Positions 1 through 6,628 of a stretch of 7,092 bases of DNA are shown here, in pieces. The translations under genes and the position numbers were made by a program. The DNA comes from Actinomycetota bacterium (GTDB lineage Bacteria; Actinomycetota; Humimicrobiia; Humimicrobiales; Humimicrobiaceae). The stretch is taken from the NCBI GenBank assembly GCA_023379515.1, contig JAMCQQ010000481.1:1-7092 (forward strand), in the 5' to 3' direction. Positions within the stretch are counted from its first letter, which is position 1. Each line of letters starts with the position of its first letter. The notes under the pieces are model-generated. The model made no database searches and was not told where the DNA came from. It saw only the letters and a list, made by a program, of their open reading frames with translations.

Positions 1-31
1 TTTTCGGATGGTTAGCCTCTATCCGCAATTT
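1..31. repeat. Left arm of a 31-bp inverted repeat at the window edge
   Basis: Bases 1-31 are the reverse complement of bases 134-164 with 30 of 31 positions matching; the single mismatch pairs base 23 with base 142. The arms are separated by 102 bases. The left arm begins exactly at the first base of the window, so it may continue further upstream. It lies in the frame of the GT2 gene fragment. A fold-back or chimeric end of an assembled contig is the simplest explanation; a real inverted repeat is the alternative. Confidence 0.85.
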
Positions 32-394
32 AAGGGGGGACTGGGTTACAGCAAAAATTCACTTTTACATCTTACCCATAGGGGAGTAGAGCAATTTATG
101 GGAAAGGTTATGGAGTGGTCTGTAATTGAGGCAAAATTGCGAATAGAGGCTAACCATCCGAAAATGTCCAAGTGGAGATTTGTGAGAATTTTTATAACTG
201 AATTGTTTAATCAGGGGATTAAAAGAAAAGGCTTTTTTTCCGGTACCGTCGGAATGATAGATTCAGTTTTACAAGCTTTTCATTTGTATATTACTTATGT
301 CAGATTATGGGAGATGCAGCAAAGTAAACCTTTGGATAAAACGTATGATGATTTGGATAAGAAACTAATTGAGGATAATTTTAAATATTCATGA
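2..394 (+). CDS. Glycosyltransferase family 2 protein, C-terminal fragment (5' end outside window)
   Basis: This is the last ~130 residues of a gene whose frame is open to the left edge, so the ATG at base 8 is probably internal. The fragment resembles the C-terminal part of WaaE/KdtX-like GT2 enzymes, which transfer sugars from nucleotide donors at the cytoplasmic face of the membrane during envelope glycan synthesis. Visible family-like features are a KN...HLTHR segment, a W-x5-EA-x-LR stretch followed by HPKMSKWRF, a glycine-bearing segment KGFFSGTVG, and an amphipathic or membrane-associated helix ending in YVRLWEMQQ. The catalytic N-terminal GT-A domain with its DxD motif is not in the window, so donor and acceptor cannot be inferred. 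The stop TGA (392-394) overlaps the ATG of the next gene, implying translational coupling. The first ~10 codons coincide with an arm of an inverted repeat and may be an assembly artefact. Confidence 0.75.
   Translation, partial: FRMVSLYPQFKGGLGYSKNSLLHLTHRGVEQFMGKVMEWSVIEAKLRIEANHPKMSKWRFVRIFITELFNQGIKRKGFFSGTVGMIDSVLQAFHLYITYVRLWEMQQSKPLDKTYDDLDKKLIEDNFKYS
134..164. repeat. Right arm of the 31-bp inverted repeat
   Basis: This arm matches the reverse complement of bases 1-31 at 30 of 31 positions. It encodes a family-like segment of the GT2 protein (LRIEANHPK), so this copy is likely the authentic one and the copy at the window edge the derived one. That direction is an inference from the protein context. 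Confidence 0.85.
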
Positions 395-1467
395 GGATTG
401 CGCTTTATTCTCCATATTTGGATACTTTGGGTGGGGGAGAAAAATACATGATGACTATTGCCGAAGTTTTTTCCCCGGGCAACAGTGTAGATGTACTTTT
501 GGATAAACACCTTTTTAGCTTAGGAGCAGATCTACTAAAAAATCAATTGTTAAACAGATTTAATCTTAATTTAAAAACTGTTAATTTCATCTATGCTCCA
601 ATAGGAAAAAGTTCTTCATCTGTTTCGAGGGCATTTTTTCTTAAAAAATATGATGTCTTTTTTTACTTAACAGATGGAAGTATTTTTTTTCCCTCTGCAA
701 AGAAAAATATTCTGCATCTTCAGTCTCCCCTGGTAGGAGAAGTAAAAAGCTTGTGGAGAAAAATTAAATTAAGTAATTGGGATTTGATTATCTACAACTC
801 AGGTTTTACCAAAGAATATTCTCAAAATCATTGGCCTGTTAAATCAGAAATAATTTATCCTCCAGTCGATACTGATAAAATTAAACCTCTGGAAAAGAAA
901 AAATACATACTTTCAGTGGGGCGTTTTTTTGGGTACCTAAAAGATAAAAAACATGCAATTTTGATTAAAGCATTTAAAGATCTTTTTGAAAGTAAGCAGA
1001 TAAAAGGATGGAGTTTGCATCTGGTTGGATCGGCGGGCAAAGGAGATGAAGATTATCTTGCTGAGCTAGAAATATCAGCTAAAGGACTGCCTGTAAATTT
1101 CTATCCCAATCTGGATTATAATAATCTTGTTAAATTGTACGGACAATCCTCTATTTACTGGCATGCATCTGGGTTCGGAGAAACAGATCCAGCTAAAATG
1201 GAGCATTTTGGTATCTCTACTGTTGAGGCAATGGCAGGAGGTTGTGTGCCGGTTGTTATTGCGAAAGGTGGCCAGAAAGAAATTGTACAACATACTCAAT
1301 CAGGATATTTGTGGGATAGTTTGGATGATTTAAAAAAGTTTACGCTAAAATTAGCAGGAGATGACAATCTGAGAGAGGAATTTTTAAAGCAAGCAATGAA
1401 AAGAGCTCAAATTTTCAATAAAGAGAATTTTAAAGAGAAAATTCTTAAATCAATTAAATTTAAATGA
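391..1467 (+). CDS. Glycosyltransferase family 4 (GT-B fold) protein
   Basis: A 358-residue soluble GT-B enzyme that should transfer a sugar from a nucleotide donor, with retention of configuration, to a lipid-linked or growing glycan acceptor in the cytoplasm. The N-terminal domain opens with a beta strand MRIALYSPYLD and the glycine-rich donor/acceptor loop GGGEKY (residues 14-19). The domain junction is YNSGFTKEY followed by IIYPPVDT near residue 155. The C-terminal domain starts with the typical strand ILSVGRF (173-179). It contains the GT4 EX7E block EHFGISTVE (Glu271 and Glu279), followed by AMAGGCVPVV and a GGQKEIV segment that would contact the donor. The block is reminiscent of ALG11-type mannosyltransferases, but sugar specificity is not established. 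The length is normal for the family. The ATG overlaps the preceding TGA, with GAGGA at 371-375 as a distant ribosome-binding site. The TGA stop in turn overlaps the next ATG, placing it inside one operon. Confidence 0.9.
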   Translation: MRIALYSPYLDTLGGGEKYMMTIAEVFSPGNSVDVLLDKHLFSLGADLLKNQLLNRFNLNLKTVNFIYAPIGKSSSSVSRAFFLKKYDVFFYLTDGSIFFPSAKKNILHLQSPLVGEVKSLWRKIKLSNWDLIIYNSGFTKEYSQNHWPVKSEIIYPPVDTDKIKPLEKKKYILSVGRFFGYLKDKKHAILIKAFKDLFESKQIKGWSLHLVGSAGKGDEDYLAELEISAKGLPVNFYPNLDYNNLVKLYGQSSIYWHASGFGETDPAKMEHFGISTVEAMAGGCVPVVIAKGGQKEIVQHTQSGYLWDSLDDLKKFTLKLAGDDNLREEFLKQAMKRAQIFNKENFKEKILKSIKFK

Positions 1468-2612
1468 GAAAATTGTGGATTATAACGGTTATTGGAATAA
1501 TTATACGGATTATATTATCTTTAACTACGTTCCATTCCGACATGCAGGTTTTTGATTTAGCAGGAAAGCTTGTGGCGACAGGAAAGATTTTGGATTTATA
1601 TGATTATAGCTCCAGTACAGCTGTTTTAAATTACCCACCGGCAAGTTATCTTTTTCATGGAATATTCAGTTTTCTGTTTAATATTTTTGGTTTATCATCA
1701 ATAAATCAGTTGCATTTATTACTTTTGAAACTTCCCTATCTAATTTTTGACTTGTTGACTGGTTTAATTCTTTTAAAGTTAGTTGGGTTTACAAAAAAAG
1801 GAGTATTAGCATTCAGCCTTTGGATTTTTAATCCCGTCAATCTTTATGCCACCTATATGATGGGACAATTTGATATTATTGTGACTTTTTTTATTGCTTT
1901 ATCAGTGTATCTGGTAGTAAAAAATAAACTTACTGAAGCTGCTTTAATTTTAGGTTTTGGAATTGCATTTAAGTTATCACCAATCTTTTTAGTGATCCCC
2001 TTGCTGGTTTTAGGAAAAACTTATTGGGAAAAAATTAAATTATCCATATTTTGTTTTATACCATATTTAGTATCAATTACTCCCTACATTTTTTCTAAAA
2101 GCTTTAGGGCAACTGCTTTGTTTGCAAACCAAAGCTCAAAAAGTCTGTATGCTAATGTTTCTGTATCAGGTGGGGAGGCGATATTATTATTTCCTTTATT
2201 TTTAATCTTTTTTTATCTTTTCATTTGGGCTAATAAAATAAAGGCCGAGATATGGAAATTATACCTTGTACCTCTTTTGTTATTTTTTATTTTTACTCAT
2301 TTTCATCCACAATGGTTAATTTGGGTTACTCCCCTATTGATTTTAGGATTAGTAAAAAATGAATTTAAGACTCTGTTGCCAAATCTTTTAATTATCTTAA
2401 CTTGGCTTATCTCACTTTTCTTTTTTGATCCCTCGTTAACTATTGGAATATTTGCACCAATTGATCCTAAGTTATCTAGTTTGCCGAGTCTTTGGGAGCT
2501 TCTTCATATAAATTTGGATTACAATTTATGCAGAAGTTTGATTCAAACTGTTTTTGCAGCAGCCGCCCTATATCTGATCTATCAACATTTAGTGGTAGAA
2601 AGAAACCGGTAG
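1464..2612 (+). CDS. Polytopic membrane glycosyltransferase, GT-C, GT87/DUF2029-like (mannosyltransferase-like)
   Basis: A 382-residue protein with about ten to twelve hydrophobic segments, likely a GT-C enzyme that uses a polyprenyl-phosphate sugar on the outer face of the cytoplasmic membrane. After the first membrane helix (about 5-21) comes a loop with Asp26 in SDMQVF, the candidate catalytic acid, and then NYPPASYLF (56-64), the YPP signature seen in GT87 and related PIG-M-like enzymes. Further family-like marks are GQFD (134-137) before a helix, GFGIAFKLSP (164-173) and HFHPQWLIWVTP (279-290), matching the 'GQ.D', 'K.P' and 'HpQYl.w..P' positions of this group. The start overlaps the GT4 stop by four bases and has little Shine-Dalgarno of its own, so reinitiation is likely. 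It lacks the paired DE motif of the PMT/ArnT proteins nearby, which separates it from them. Substrate unknown. Confidence 0.8.
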   Translation: MRKLWIITVIGIIIRIILSLTTFHSDMQVFDLAGKLVATGKILDLYDYSSSTAVLNYPPASYLFHGIFSFLFNIFGLSSINQLHLLLLKLPYLIFDLLTGLILLKLVGFTKKGVLAFSLWIFNPVNLYATYMMGQFDIIVTFFIALSVYLVVKNKLTEAALILGFGIAFKLSPIFLVIPLLVLGKTYWEKIKLSIFCFIPYLVSITPYIFSKSFRATALFANQSSKSLYANVSVSGGEAILLFPLFLIFFYLFIWANKIKAEIWKLYLVPLLLFFIFTHFHPQWLIWVTPLLILGLVKNEFKTLLPNLLIILTWLISLFFFDPSLTIGIFAPIDPKLSSLPSLWELLHINLDYNLCRSLIQTVFAAAALYLIYQHLVVERNR

Positions 2613-2615
2613 GTT

Positions 2616-4184
2616 ATGAGAGAACATTTTTCTATATTTGGTTCTTTTTTTAATCAGTTAAAGTATAATTCCTTAAAAAAAATATGCATTTCTAAAATAA
2701 CTTTTGCGCTTCTGGTTTCTATAATTATTTCTATTTTTATAATTTATAAAGGCTCTTATTATAGATGGTTGGGTTATGAAAGAATCCCTGCTCCGGTACT
2801 AGATGAATTTACTTATGTTTGGGGGGCACAAAGTTTGAAGGCTCATGGTTTGCCTGTGGGGTGGACTCTTTATTCCGGTGTTTTCAGAGATCCAAAAATG
2901 AATTCAAAAGAAACTAAAGTTGAAGGATTCGGAATCAAAAGAGATAATAAAATATTAGATGTTTTGGAATTTAGAAAAGATCCTCAACCCTTGACTGCAA
3001 TAGAAGAGATTGATTGGGGAGAGGGAGTAAAACAACTTTTTTTTGTCTCACCCTTTCTTGACCATCCGCCTTTAGGAGGTTTAATTTTTAGTTTAGGAGT
3101 TAATAAAGATGTTCAAAAATTTGCAGATGTTAAACCAGGAATGATTAGGCAGCCAGCCTTGGTGATGGCAATGCTAAACAGTTTGTTGCTCTTTATTCTA
3201 ATATATTTATTAACCGGGGAGTCTTGGATTGCAACAATCTCCGTTGCTATTTATTCCTCGGTTCCCACATACCTCTTTGCTTCCAGAACATCTTTTTTGG
3301 AGAACGCAGTTGTGCCTTTTATTTTGGGGCATCTAATTTTATTGAAAATTGGAATGAGTAAGATTAAAAATACTCAATTGTCAAACATATTACTATTTCT
3401 GTCCGGTTTGATAGGAGGGTTTGCAGTGCTTGCTAAGGAACCTGCCCTGGGGTTTATTGCCGGTTCATCTATTATTTTTTATATCAATAGAATTGAAATG
3501 AGGAAATTTTTACTATTTATATTAGGTGTTATTATTCCAATATTTTGCTATATAGCTTGGGGTTTATGGCTTCAGTCATCAGTTTTTTTAAGTATTCTCA
3601 GTGCTAATTCAAATAGATCCTTCTATGGATCTTTAAAAGTTGTTTCTATGTTAGAGGCATTAAGGTTTAAAGATTTTCCTGTGGATGGCTGGTGGATTTG
3701 GGGTTTTATATCTTTGTTTGTGATAACTTTCAGATCAAACAAGAATGTGATCTTTATGATACTGCCTCTTCTGGGTCATTTTCTTTTGGTGCTTTTTTTA
3801 GGAAGTTCAAATTACCCCTGGTATTATTTATCAATGACGCCATTTTTAGCTGCCTGCAGCGCTGTTTTTATCTGGCAAATTTTTAAGTCACCAAATTGGT
3901 TTTCAGCCCTTTCTTTTTTTCTATTACCTATTTCTAGCTCATTCTACTGGGGATATAGTGTTTATAAATCTTCAGCTCTTTTTGAATACAGATTGCTGTT
4001 TATAATTTCTGCTGCATTTTTGGCTTTCAGATTGTTTAAGCCAAATCTAAGAATTGCCAAAATCCTTTGGAGTATTTTCTTTCTGATATTACTTATCCTA
4101 ATTCTTAAGTGGAATTACAGATCAATCCAATTTATCATCTTAAATTGGGGAAAATTACCTATTCCAAGCCTGCCTAATTTATAG
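2616..4184 (+). CDS. PMT/ArnT-like membrane glycosyltransferase (GT-C, GT39/GT83-like)
   Basis: A 522-residue polytopic membrane protein with the hallmarks of the dolichyl/polyprenyl-phosphate sugar:protein or lipid glycosyltransferase superfamily. One helix (about 28-44) precedes a long extracytoplasmic loop that holds the catalytic-type acidic pair DE at 63-64 (PAPVLDEFTYVWGAQSL), with DHPPLGGL at 149-156. Downstream are a SRTSFLEN segment (223-230), AKEPALGF (273-280) and SNYPWYYLSM (398-407), which fit conserved positions of this family, followed by several helices to the C-terminus. The distance between DE and DHPP (~85 residues) is much larger than in ArnT and indicates an inserted segment. 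Three bases separate it from the previous stop; a GGTAGG stretch there is too close to act as a normal ribosome-binding site, so coupling is likely. It is the last gene of its operon and converges on the gene at 4192. Donor and acceptor unknown. Confidence 0.82.
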   Translation: MREHFSIFGSFFNQLKYNSLKKICISKITFALLVSIIISIFIIYKGSYYRWLGYERIPAPVLDEFTYVWGAQSLKAHGLPVGWTLYSGVFRDPKMNSKETKVEGFGIKRDNKILDVLEFRKDPQPLTAIEEIDWGEGVKQLFFVSPFLDHPPLGGLIFSLGVNKDVQKFADVKPGMIRQPALVMAMLNSLLLFILIYLLTGESWIATISVAIYSSVPTYLFASRTSFLENAVVPFILGHLILLKIGMSKIKNTQLSNILLFLSGLIGGFAVLAKEPALGFIAGSSIIFYINRIEMRKFLLFILGVIIPIFCYIAWGLWLQSSVFLSILSANSNRSFYGSLKVVSMLEALRFKDFPVDGWWIWGFISLFVITFRSNKNVIFMILPLLGHFLLVLFLGSSNYPWYYLSMTPFLAACSAVFIWQIFKSPNWFSALSFFLLPISSSFYWGYSVYKSSALFEYRLLFIISAAFLAFRLFKPNLRIAKILWSIFFLILLILILKWNYRSIQFIILNWGKLPIPSLPNL

Positions 4185-4211
4185 ATTCGGGTTAAATCTG
4201 GCAGGCTTTTT
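4166..4211 (+). terminator. Rho-independent terminator of the plus-strand operon, between convergent genes
   Basis: AAGCCTGCC (4166-4174) pairs perfectly with GGCAGGCTT (4200-4208). The 25-base interior can form a further short AT-rich helix (for example 4183-4187 with 4195-4199). On the plus strand the stem runs directly into a T tract (4207-4211). The left arm lies in the last codons of the 522-residue gene and the right arm in the last codons of the minus-strand gene. On the minus strand the stem is not followed by a clear T run, so termination there is probably weaker. Confidence 0.75.
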
Positions 4212-5808
4212 CCGGATTAGTTGAATAACCCAAAAGAGCCACTTTTCCTGATAAATCATAAATTTCAAACTCTAATTTGAGTTTATGTTCTTTAGCTTGT
4301 TTTGGGGAAATACTTAAGATATCCCCCACCATTATTACGTTTTTTTGGCAAGTATCAGCAAATCTTAAGGCTTTTACTGTAATATTATCAATTATGTATG
4401 ATTCGTCTGCGTTTACGGCACTACTATAATAGGACGTTTTTAGCTGAGAACGGAGTTGATCCTGTATTTTTTTAGGAGAGTAATTTTTTAAATAAGCAAT
4501 TCTAATTCCTATACCAGGATCTCTGGCTAAATCGATAATTACTTGTTTATTGCGGTATTGCGCAAGCTTATCCATAAGTTGCGTATATGCATATCCGTAA
4601 TCGGTTGCTTTTTCATATTTAAATAAAACAAAATAGGAGATATAAAGAGAGAAAAGTGAATATACTAAGACTAATGTTGATATAAATATTTTTTTAAATT
4701 TCGATCTAAATAAACAATAGATATAAAATAAACCTATTGATATTACTAAGGTTAAAACCCACAAAAAATCTAATGTTCTTAAGGGATAGAAAAAATCACC
4801 GGTAAAACAAGCTGGAATTGGAGTAATAATCAATAGGAGTCCTATGATTTTAGCAAACACGGAGGATCTGTGTTTTAATAAGTACCAAAGACCTACTAGA
4901 AATGGCACTAGAAGCCAGTTATAAAAAACACTTAATCCAGGCATAGTTCTTCCTAATTTGCTATCAGAGTCAAAAAATAGATTTTTGGGTGAATAATAAA
5001 TCAGAAAATTATTTAAAGTGGTTTTGCCGATATTTAAAATTTTGGATTGGTTATTATTTTCGTTACCAAAATAGCTTACTTGGTCAAATCTTCTTGTTAA
5101 GGCGCCTGAGTTTAAAATTATTAGATGAGGTATTTGAGTAATAGCAAACAATAATAGTGCTAAAATAAGCCAACTTTTAGCTTTTAGCAAAACATGTCTA
5201 AAAAGGATTATGAAAGCGGGTAAAAAAATGACTGCGATTAATCTCTCGCTATAATATGCATGAGTGGAAATACCTAAAATAAGAGCTGCAATTGGCAGAA
5301 TACGTATTTTTGTTAAAGAATAGATAAATAGGAGTATGCTTAAAACAAATAAAAGCACACCTAAATTTGCCTCAACAGCTAATCTGCTAAAAAATACTGA
5401 CCAGGGAGCAATTGCTACAGCGAGTGCAGAAATTAAAGCTAAAATACCTTTCTGTTTATTTTTACTAAAAAGAATTAGAGCGAAGAAATAAGTTACTATT
5501 ACCAGACTTGAACCTGATAAGGCAGATATAAAATGGGTAGAGTATTGAGAGTTTCCAAAAAGAGCTACAGGTAAAATAGTTAGATATGTATATATCGGAT
5601 TAATGTAGGAGCCGAATGAACGGAAAAGAATCGGCAGGGATTGTCCGTAGCGGTCTAAACCAGTATTAAGTAGAGAGAAAGCATTATATCCTTGAGAGGC
5701 AGCATCGGCGTGTAGTCCTGGGGGAATACTTCCGAGTTTATAAAACCTTAGGCAAATGGCTAAGATGACTATTAAAACAAGGATGGATATTTGAAGCCAC
5801 TTATTCAT
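4192..5808 (-). CDS. ArnT/PMT-like membrane glycosyltransferase (GT-C) with C-terminal extracytoplasmic domain
   Basis: A 538-residue polytopic protein of the ArnT/PMT superfamily, expected to move a sugar from a polyprenyl-phosphate carrier to an acceptor outside the membrane. After the first helix (about 5-22) comes the typical LGSIPPGLHADAASQGYNAFSLLNTG-type loop. Asp35 is at the position of the catalytic acid, but the usual following Glu is Ala. A second loop, FRSFGSYINPIYTYL (62-76), is also typical. FFSRLAVEANLG (139-150) contains the conserved Arg and Glu of these enzymes, and STHAYYSERL (181-190) the next aromatic loop. A middle loop (about 235-290) is followed by helices to about residue 396. 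The last ~140 residues are hydrophilic, with a strand pattern (QVIIDLARD, VKALRF, VIMVGDIL), and probably form an extracytoplasmic domain. The ATG overlaps the upstream gene's TGA by four bases; GGAG lies about 18 bases upstream. Substrate unknown. Confidence 0.82.
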   Translation of the reverse strand: MNKWLQISILVLIVILAICLRFYKLGSIPPGLHADAASQGYNAFSLLNTGLDRYGQSLPILFRSFGSYINPIYTYLTILPVALFGNSQYSTHFISALSGSSLVIVTYFFALILFSKNKQKGILALISALAVAIAPWSVFFSRLAVEANLGVLLFVLSILLFIYSLTKIRILPIAALILGISTHAYYSERLIAVIFLPAFIILFRHVLLKAKSWLILALLLFAITQIPHLIILNSGALTRRFDQVSYFGNENNNQSKILNIGKTTLNNFLIYYSPKNLFFDSDSKLGRTMPGLSVFYNWLLVPFLVGLWYLLKHRSSVFAKIIGLLLIITPIPACFTGDFFYPLRTLDFLWVLTLVISIGLFYIYCLFRSKFKKIFISTLVLVYSLFSLYISYFVLFKYEKATDYGYAYTQLMDKLAQYRNKQVIIDLARDPGIGIRIAYLKNYSPKKIQDQLRSQLKTSYYSSAVNADESYIIDNITVKALRFADTCQKNVIMVGDILSISPKQAKEHKLKLEFEIYDLSGKVALLGYSTNPEKACQI

Positions 5809-6494
5809 ATTTTATGGTTTAAAATACTCCTCTTAATTATTTTTAGAGATCTAATTAATCCGATTGAAATACAAAAACCCATCAATGGAAATATAACCAA
5901 AGGGCCTAATTTAGAGTCTAGATTGATAAAAGCATTTATGCTTAAAGCAGTGAAGAAATAAATTATGTGAACTTTATGGAGGGTTACAAGCAAGGAAAGG
6001 AAACCGATTATGAATAAAGGGGTAAAAAGTAATGGGTATTTTCCATTATCAATGAGGGGAGATTGTGAAAAATAAAAATTTAAATCCAAGGCTGAGAAAA
6101 AATTGTTGCTAATCTTGCCAAAAATTAACCTTAAATTATCAAAGTAAAAAATTCCTATTCTATTTTTGTAAACTTTATTTAATTCTTGTGCGTAATATTG
6201 CTGCCTTTCTTCTATCTGCATGGATTCTACGGTAGAAGTAGAGAAGATATCTTTATCGAAATGATTAACTAATAGAATAGCACTTAAAGTTATCAGAATA
6301 AAAAAAAATAATATCGTGATGGCTTTGTTTTTATAAATAGTTAATAAGGAAAGTAATGTAGTTTCTATAATTAATAATTCGCCAATTAGGAAATTAAATT
6401 CAAAGATGCGGAAAATCCAAAAGTTGGATAAACTTACAAATAATATTAGAAATATTATTGGGATAAGATGCTTGTATTTTAACAAGAAAGCCAT
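5805..6494 (-). CDS. Small polytopic membrane protein of unknown function, GT-C-accessory-like
   Basis: I do not recognise a named family for this 229-residue protein. It shows three hydrophobic helices at about 8-25, 35-53 and 58-76, a hydrophilic loop at about 78-152, and three more helices at about 153-171, 174-191 and 196-216, ending in a basic tail. The loop (ERQQYYAQELNKVYKNR, then ALDLNFYF at 135-142, then GKYPLLFTPLFIIGF at 151-165) resembles in pattern the central loop of the neighbouring GT-C enzyme, where an R-x-Y segment precedes YYSPKNLFF and a VPFLVGL helix. The catalytic first loop with DE or HPP motifs is absent. It is translationally coupled to the GT-C gene downstream (ATGA overlap), so it may be a partner or regulator of that enzyme, or a shortened relative; this is inference. 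No other in-frame start lies between the ATG and the upstream stop at 6522-6524. No clear Shine-Dalgarno precedes the ATG. Confidence 0.7.
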   Translation of the reverse strand: MAFLLKYKHLIPIIFLILFVSLSNFWIFRIFEFNFLIGELLIIETTLLSLLTIYKNKAITILFFFILITLSAILLVNHFDKDIFSTSTVESMQIEERQQYYAQELNKVYKNRIGIFYFDNLRLIFGKISNNFFSALDLNFYFSQSPLIDNGKYPLLFTPLFIIGFLSLLVTLHKVHIIYFFTALSINAFINLDSKLGPLVIFPLMGFCISIGLIRSLKIIKRSILNHKI

Positions 6495-6511
6495 ATATGA
6501 GCGTAAATTTG

Positions 6512-6547
6512 TGTTTTCATACTAACATACAACTTTAGGAGGGACAA
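6512..6547 (-). promoter_or_regulatory. Candidate sigma70-type promoter for the minus-strand operon
   Basis: Reading the minus strand, TTGTCC (6547 to 6542) is followed after exactly 17 bases by TAGTAT (6524 to 6519). Each matches its consensus (TTGACA, TATAAT) at four of six positions. Initiation would fall near 6512, giving a leader of about 18 bases before the ATG at 6494. In AT-rich DNA such matches arise by chance, so support is the spacing and the position in a divergent intergenic region. Confidence 0.35.
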
Positions 6548-6603
6548 TTAGATGGTAGGGAATTTAGAAAGATGATACTATTTAAGGAGCAATGAGTAAT
6601 TAA
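6537..6603 (+). other. Possible leader region: strong ribosome-binding site and three chained mini-ORFs
   Basis: AGGAGG at 6537-6542 sits nine bases before an ATG at 6552, the best Shine-Dalgarno arrangement in the window. The frame encodes only MVGNLER and stops at 6573-6575. That TGA overlaps an ATG (6572) for MILFKEQ, whose TGA (6593-6595) overlaps another ATG (6592) for MSN, ending at 6603. An AAGGAG (6584-6589) lies inside the second frame. The last stop is 25 bases before the ATG of the GT-C gene at 6629. It could be a translated leader controlling that gene, a decayed gene start, or chance. Confidence 0.25.
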
Positions 6604-6628
6604 TTATTCTATTTAAAGGCTATTTTTT

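Noticed and set aside
295..510. Minus-strand open frame of 71 codons
   Set aside because: It lies antisense across the end of the GT2 gene and the start of the GT4 gene, both of which have clear family features; no recognisable protein pattern.
855..1299. Two minus-strand open frames (855-1040 and 1075-1299) and a plus-strand frame (1127-1333)
   Set aside because: All fall inside the GT4 gene in other frames; the GT4 frame carries the conserved GT-B motifs through this stretch.
392..1467. Alternative genetic code with UGA read as glycine, as in some candidate phyla
   Set aside because: TGA ends the GT2 and GT4 genes and the 229-residue gene at sensible family lengths, each overlapping the start of the next gene, so TGA behaves as a stop here.
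3692..3886. Plus-strand 64-codon open frame
   Set aside because: Out-of-frame shadow inside the 522-residue GT-C gene, whose hydrophobic helices continue undisturbed.
6576..6610. Possible -10 boxes (TACTAT at 6576, TATTCT at 6605) for the plus-strand GT-C gene
   Set aside because: Neither has a convincing -35 element at 16-18 bases, and such hexamers are common in AT-rich DNA.
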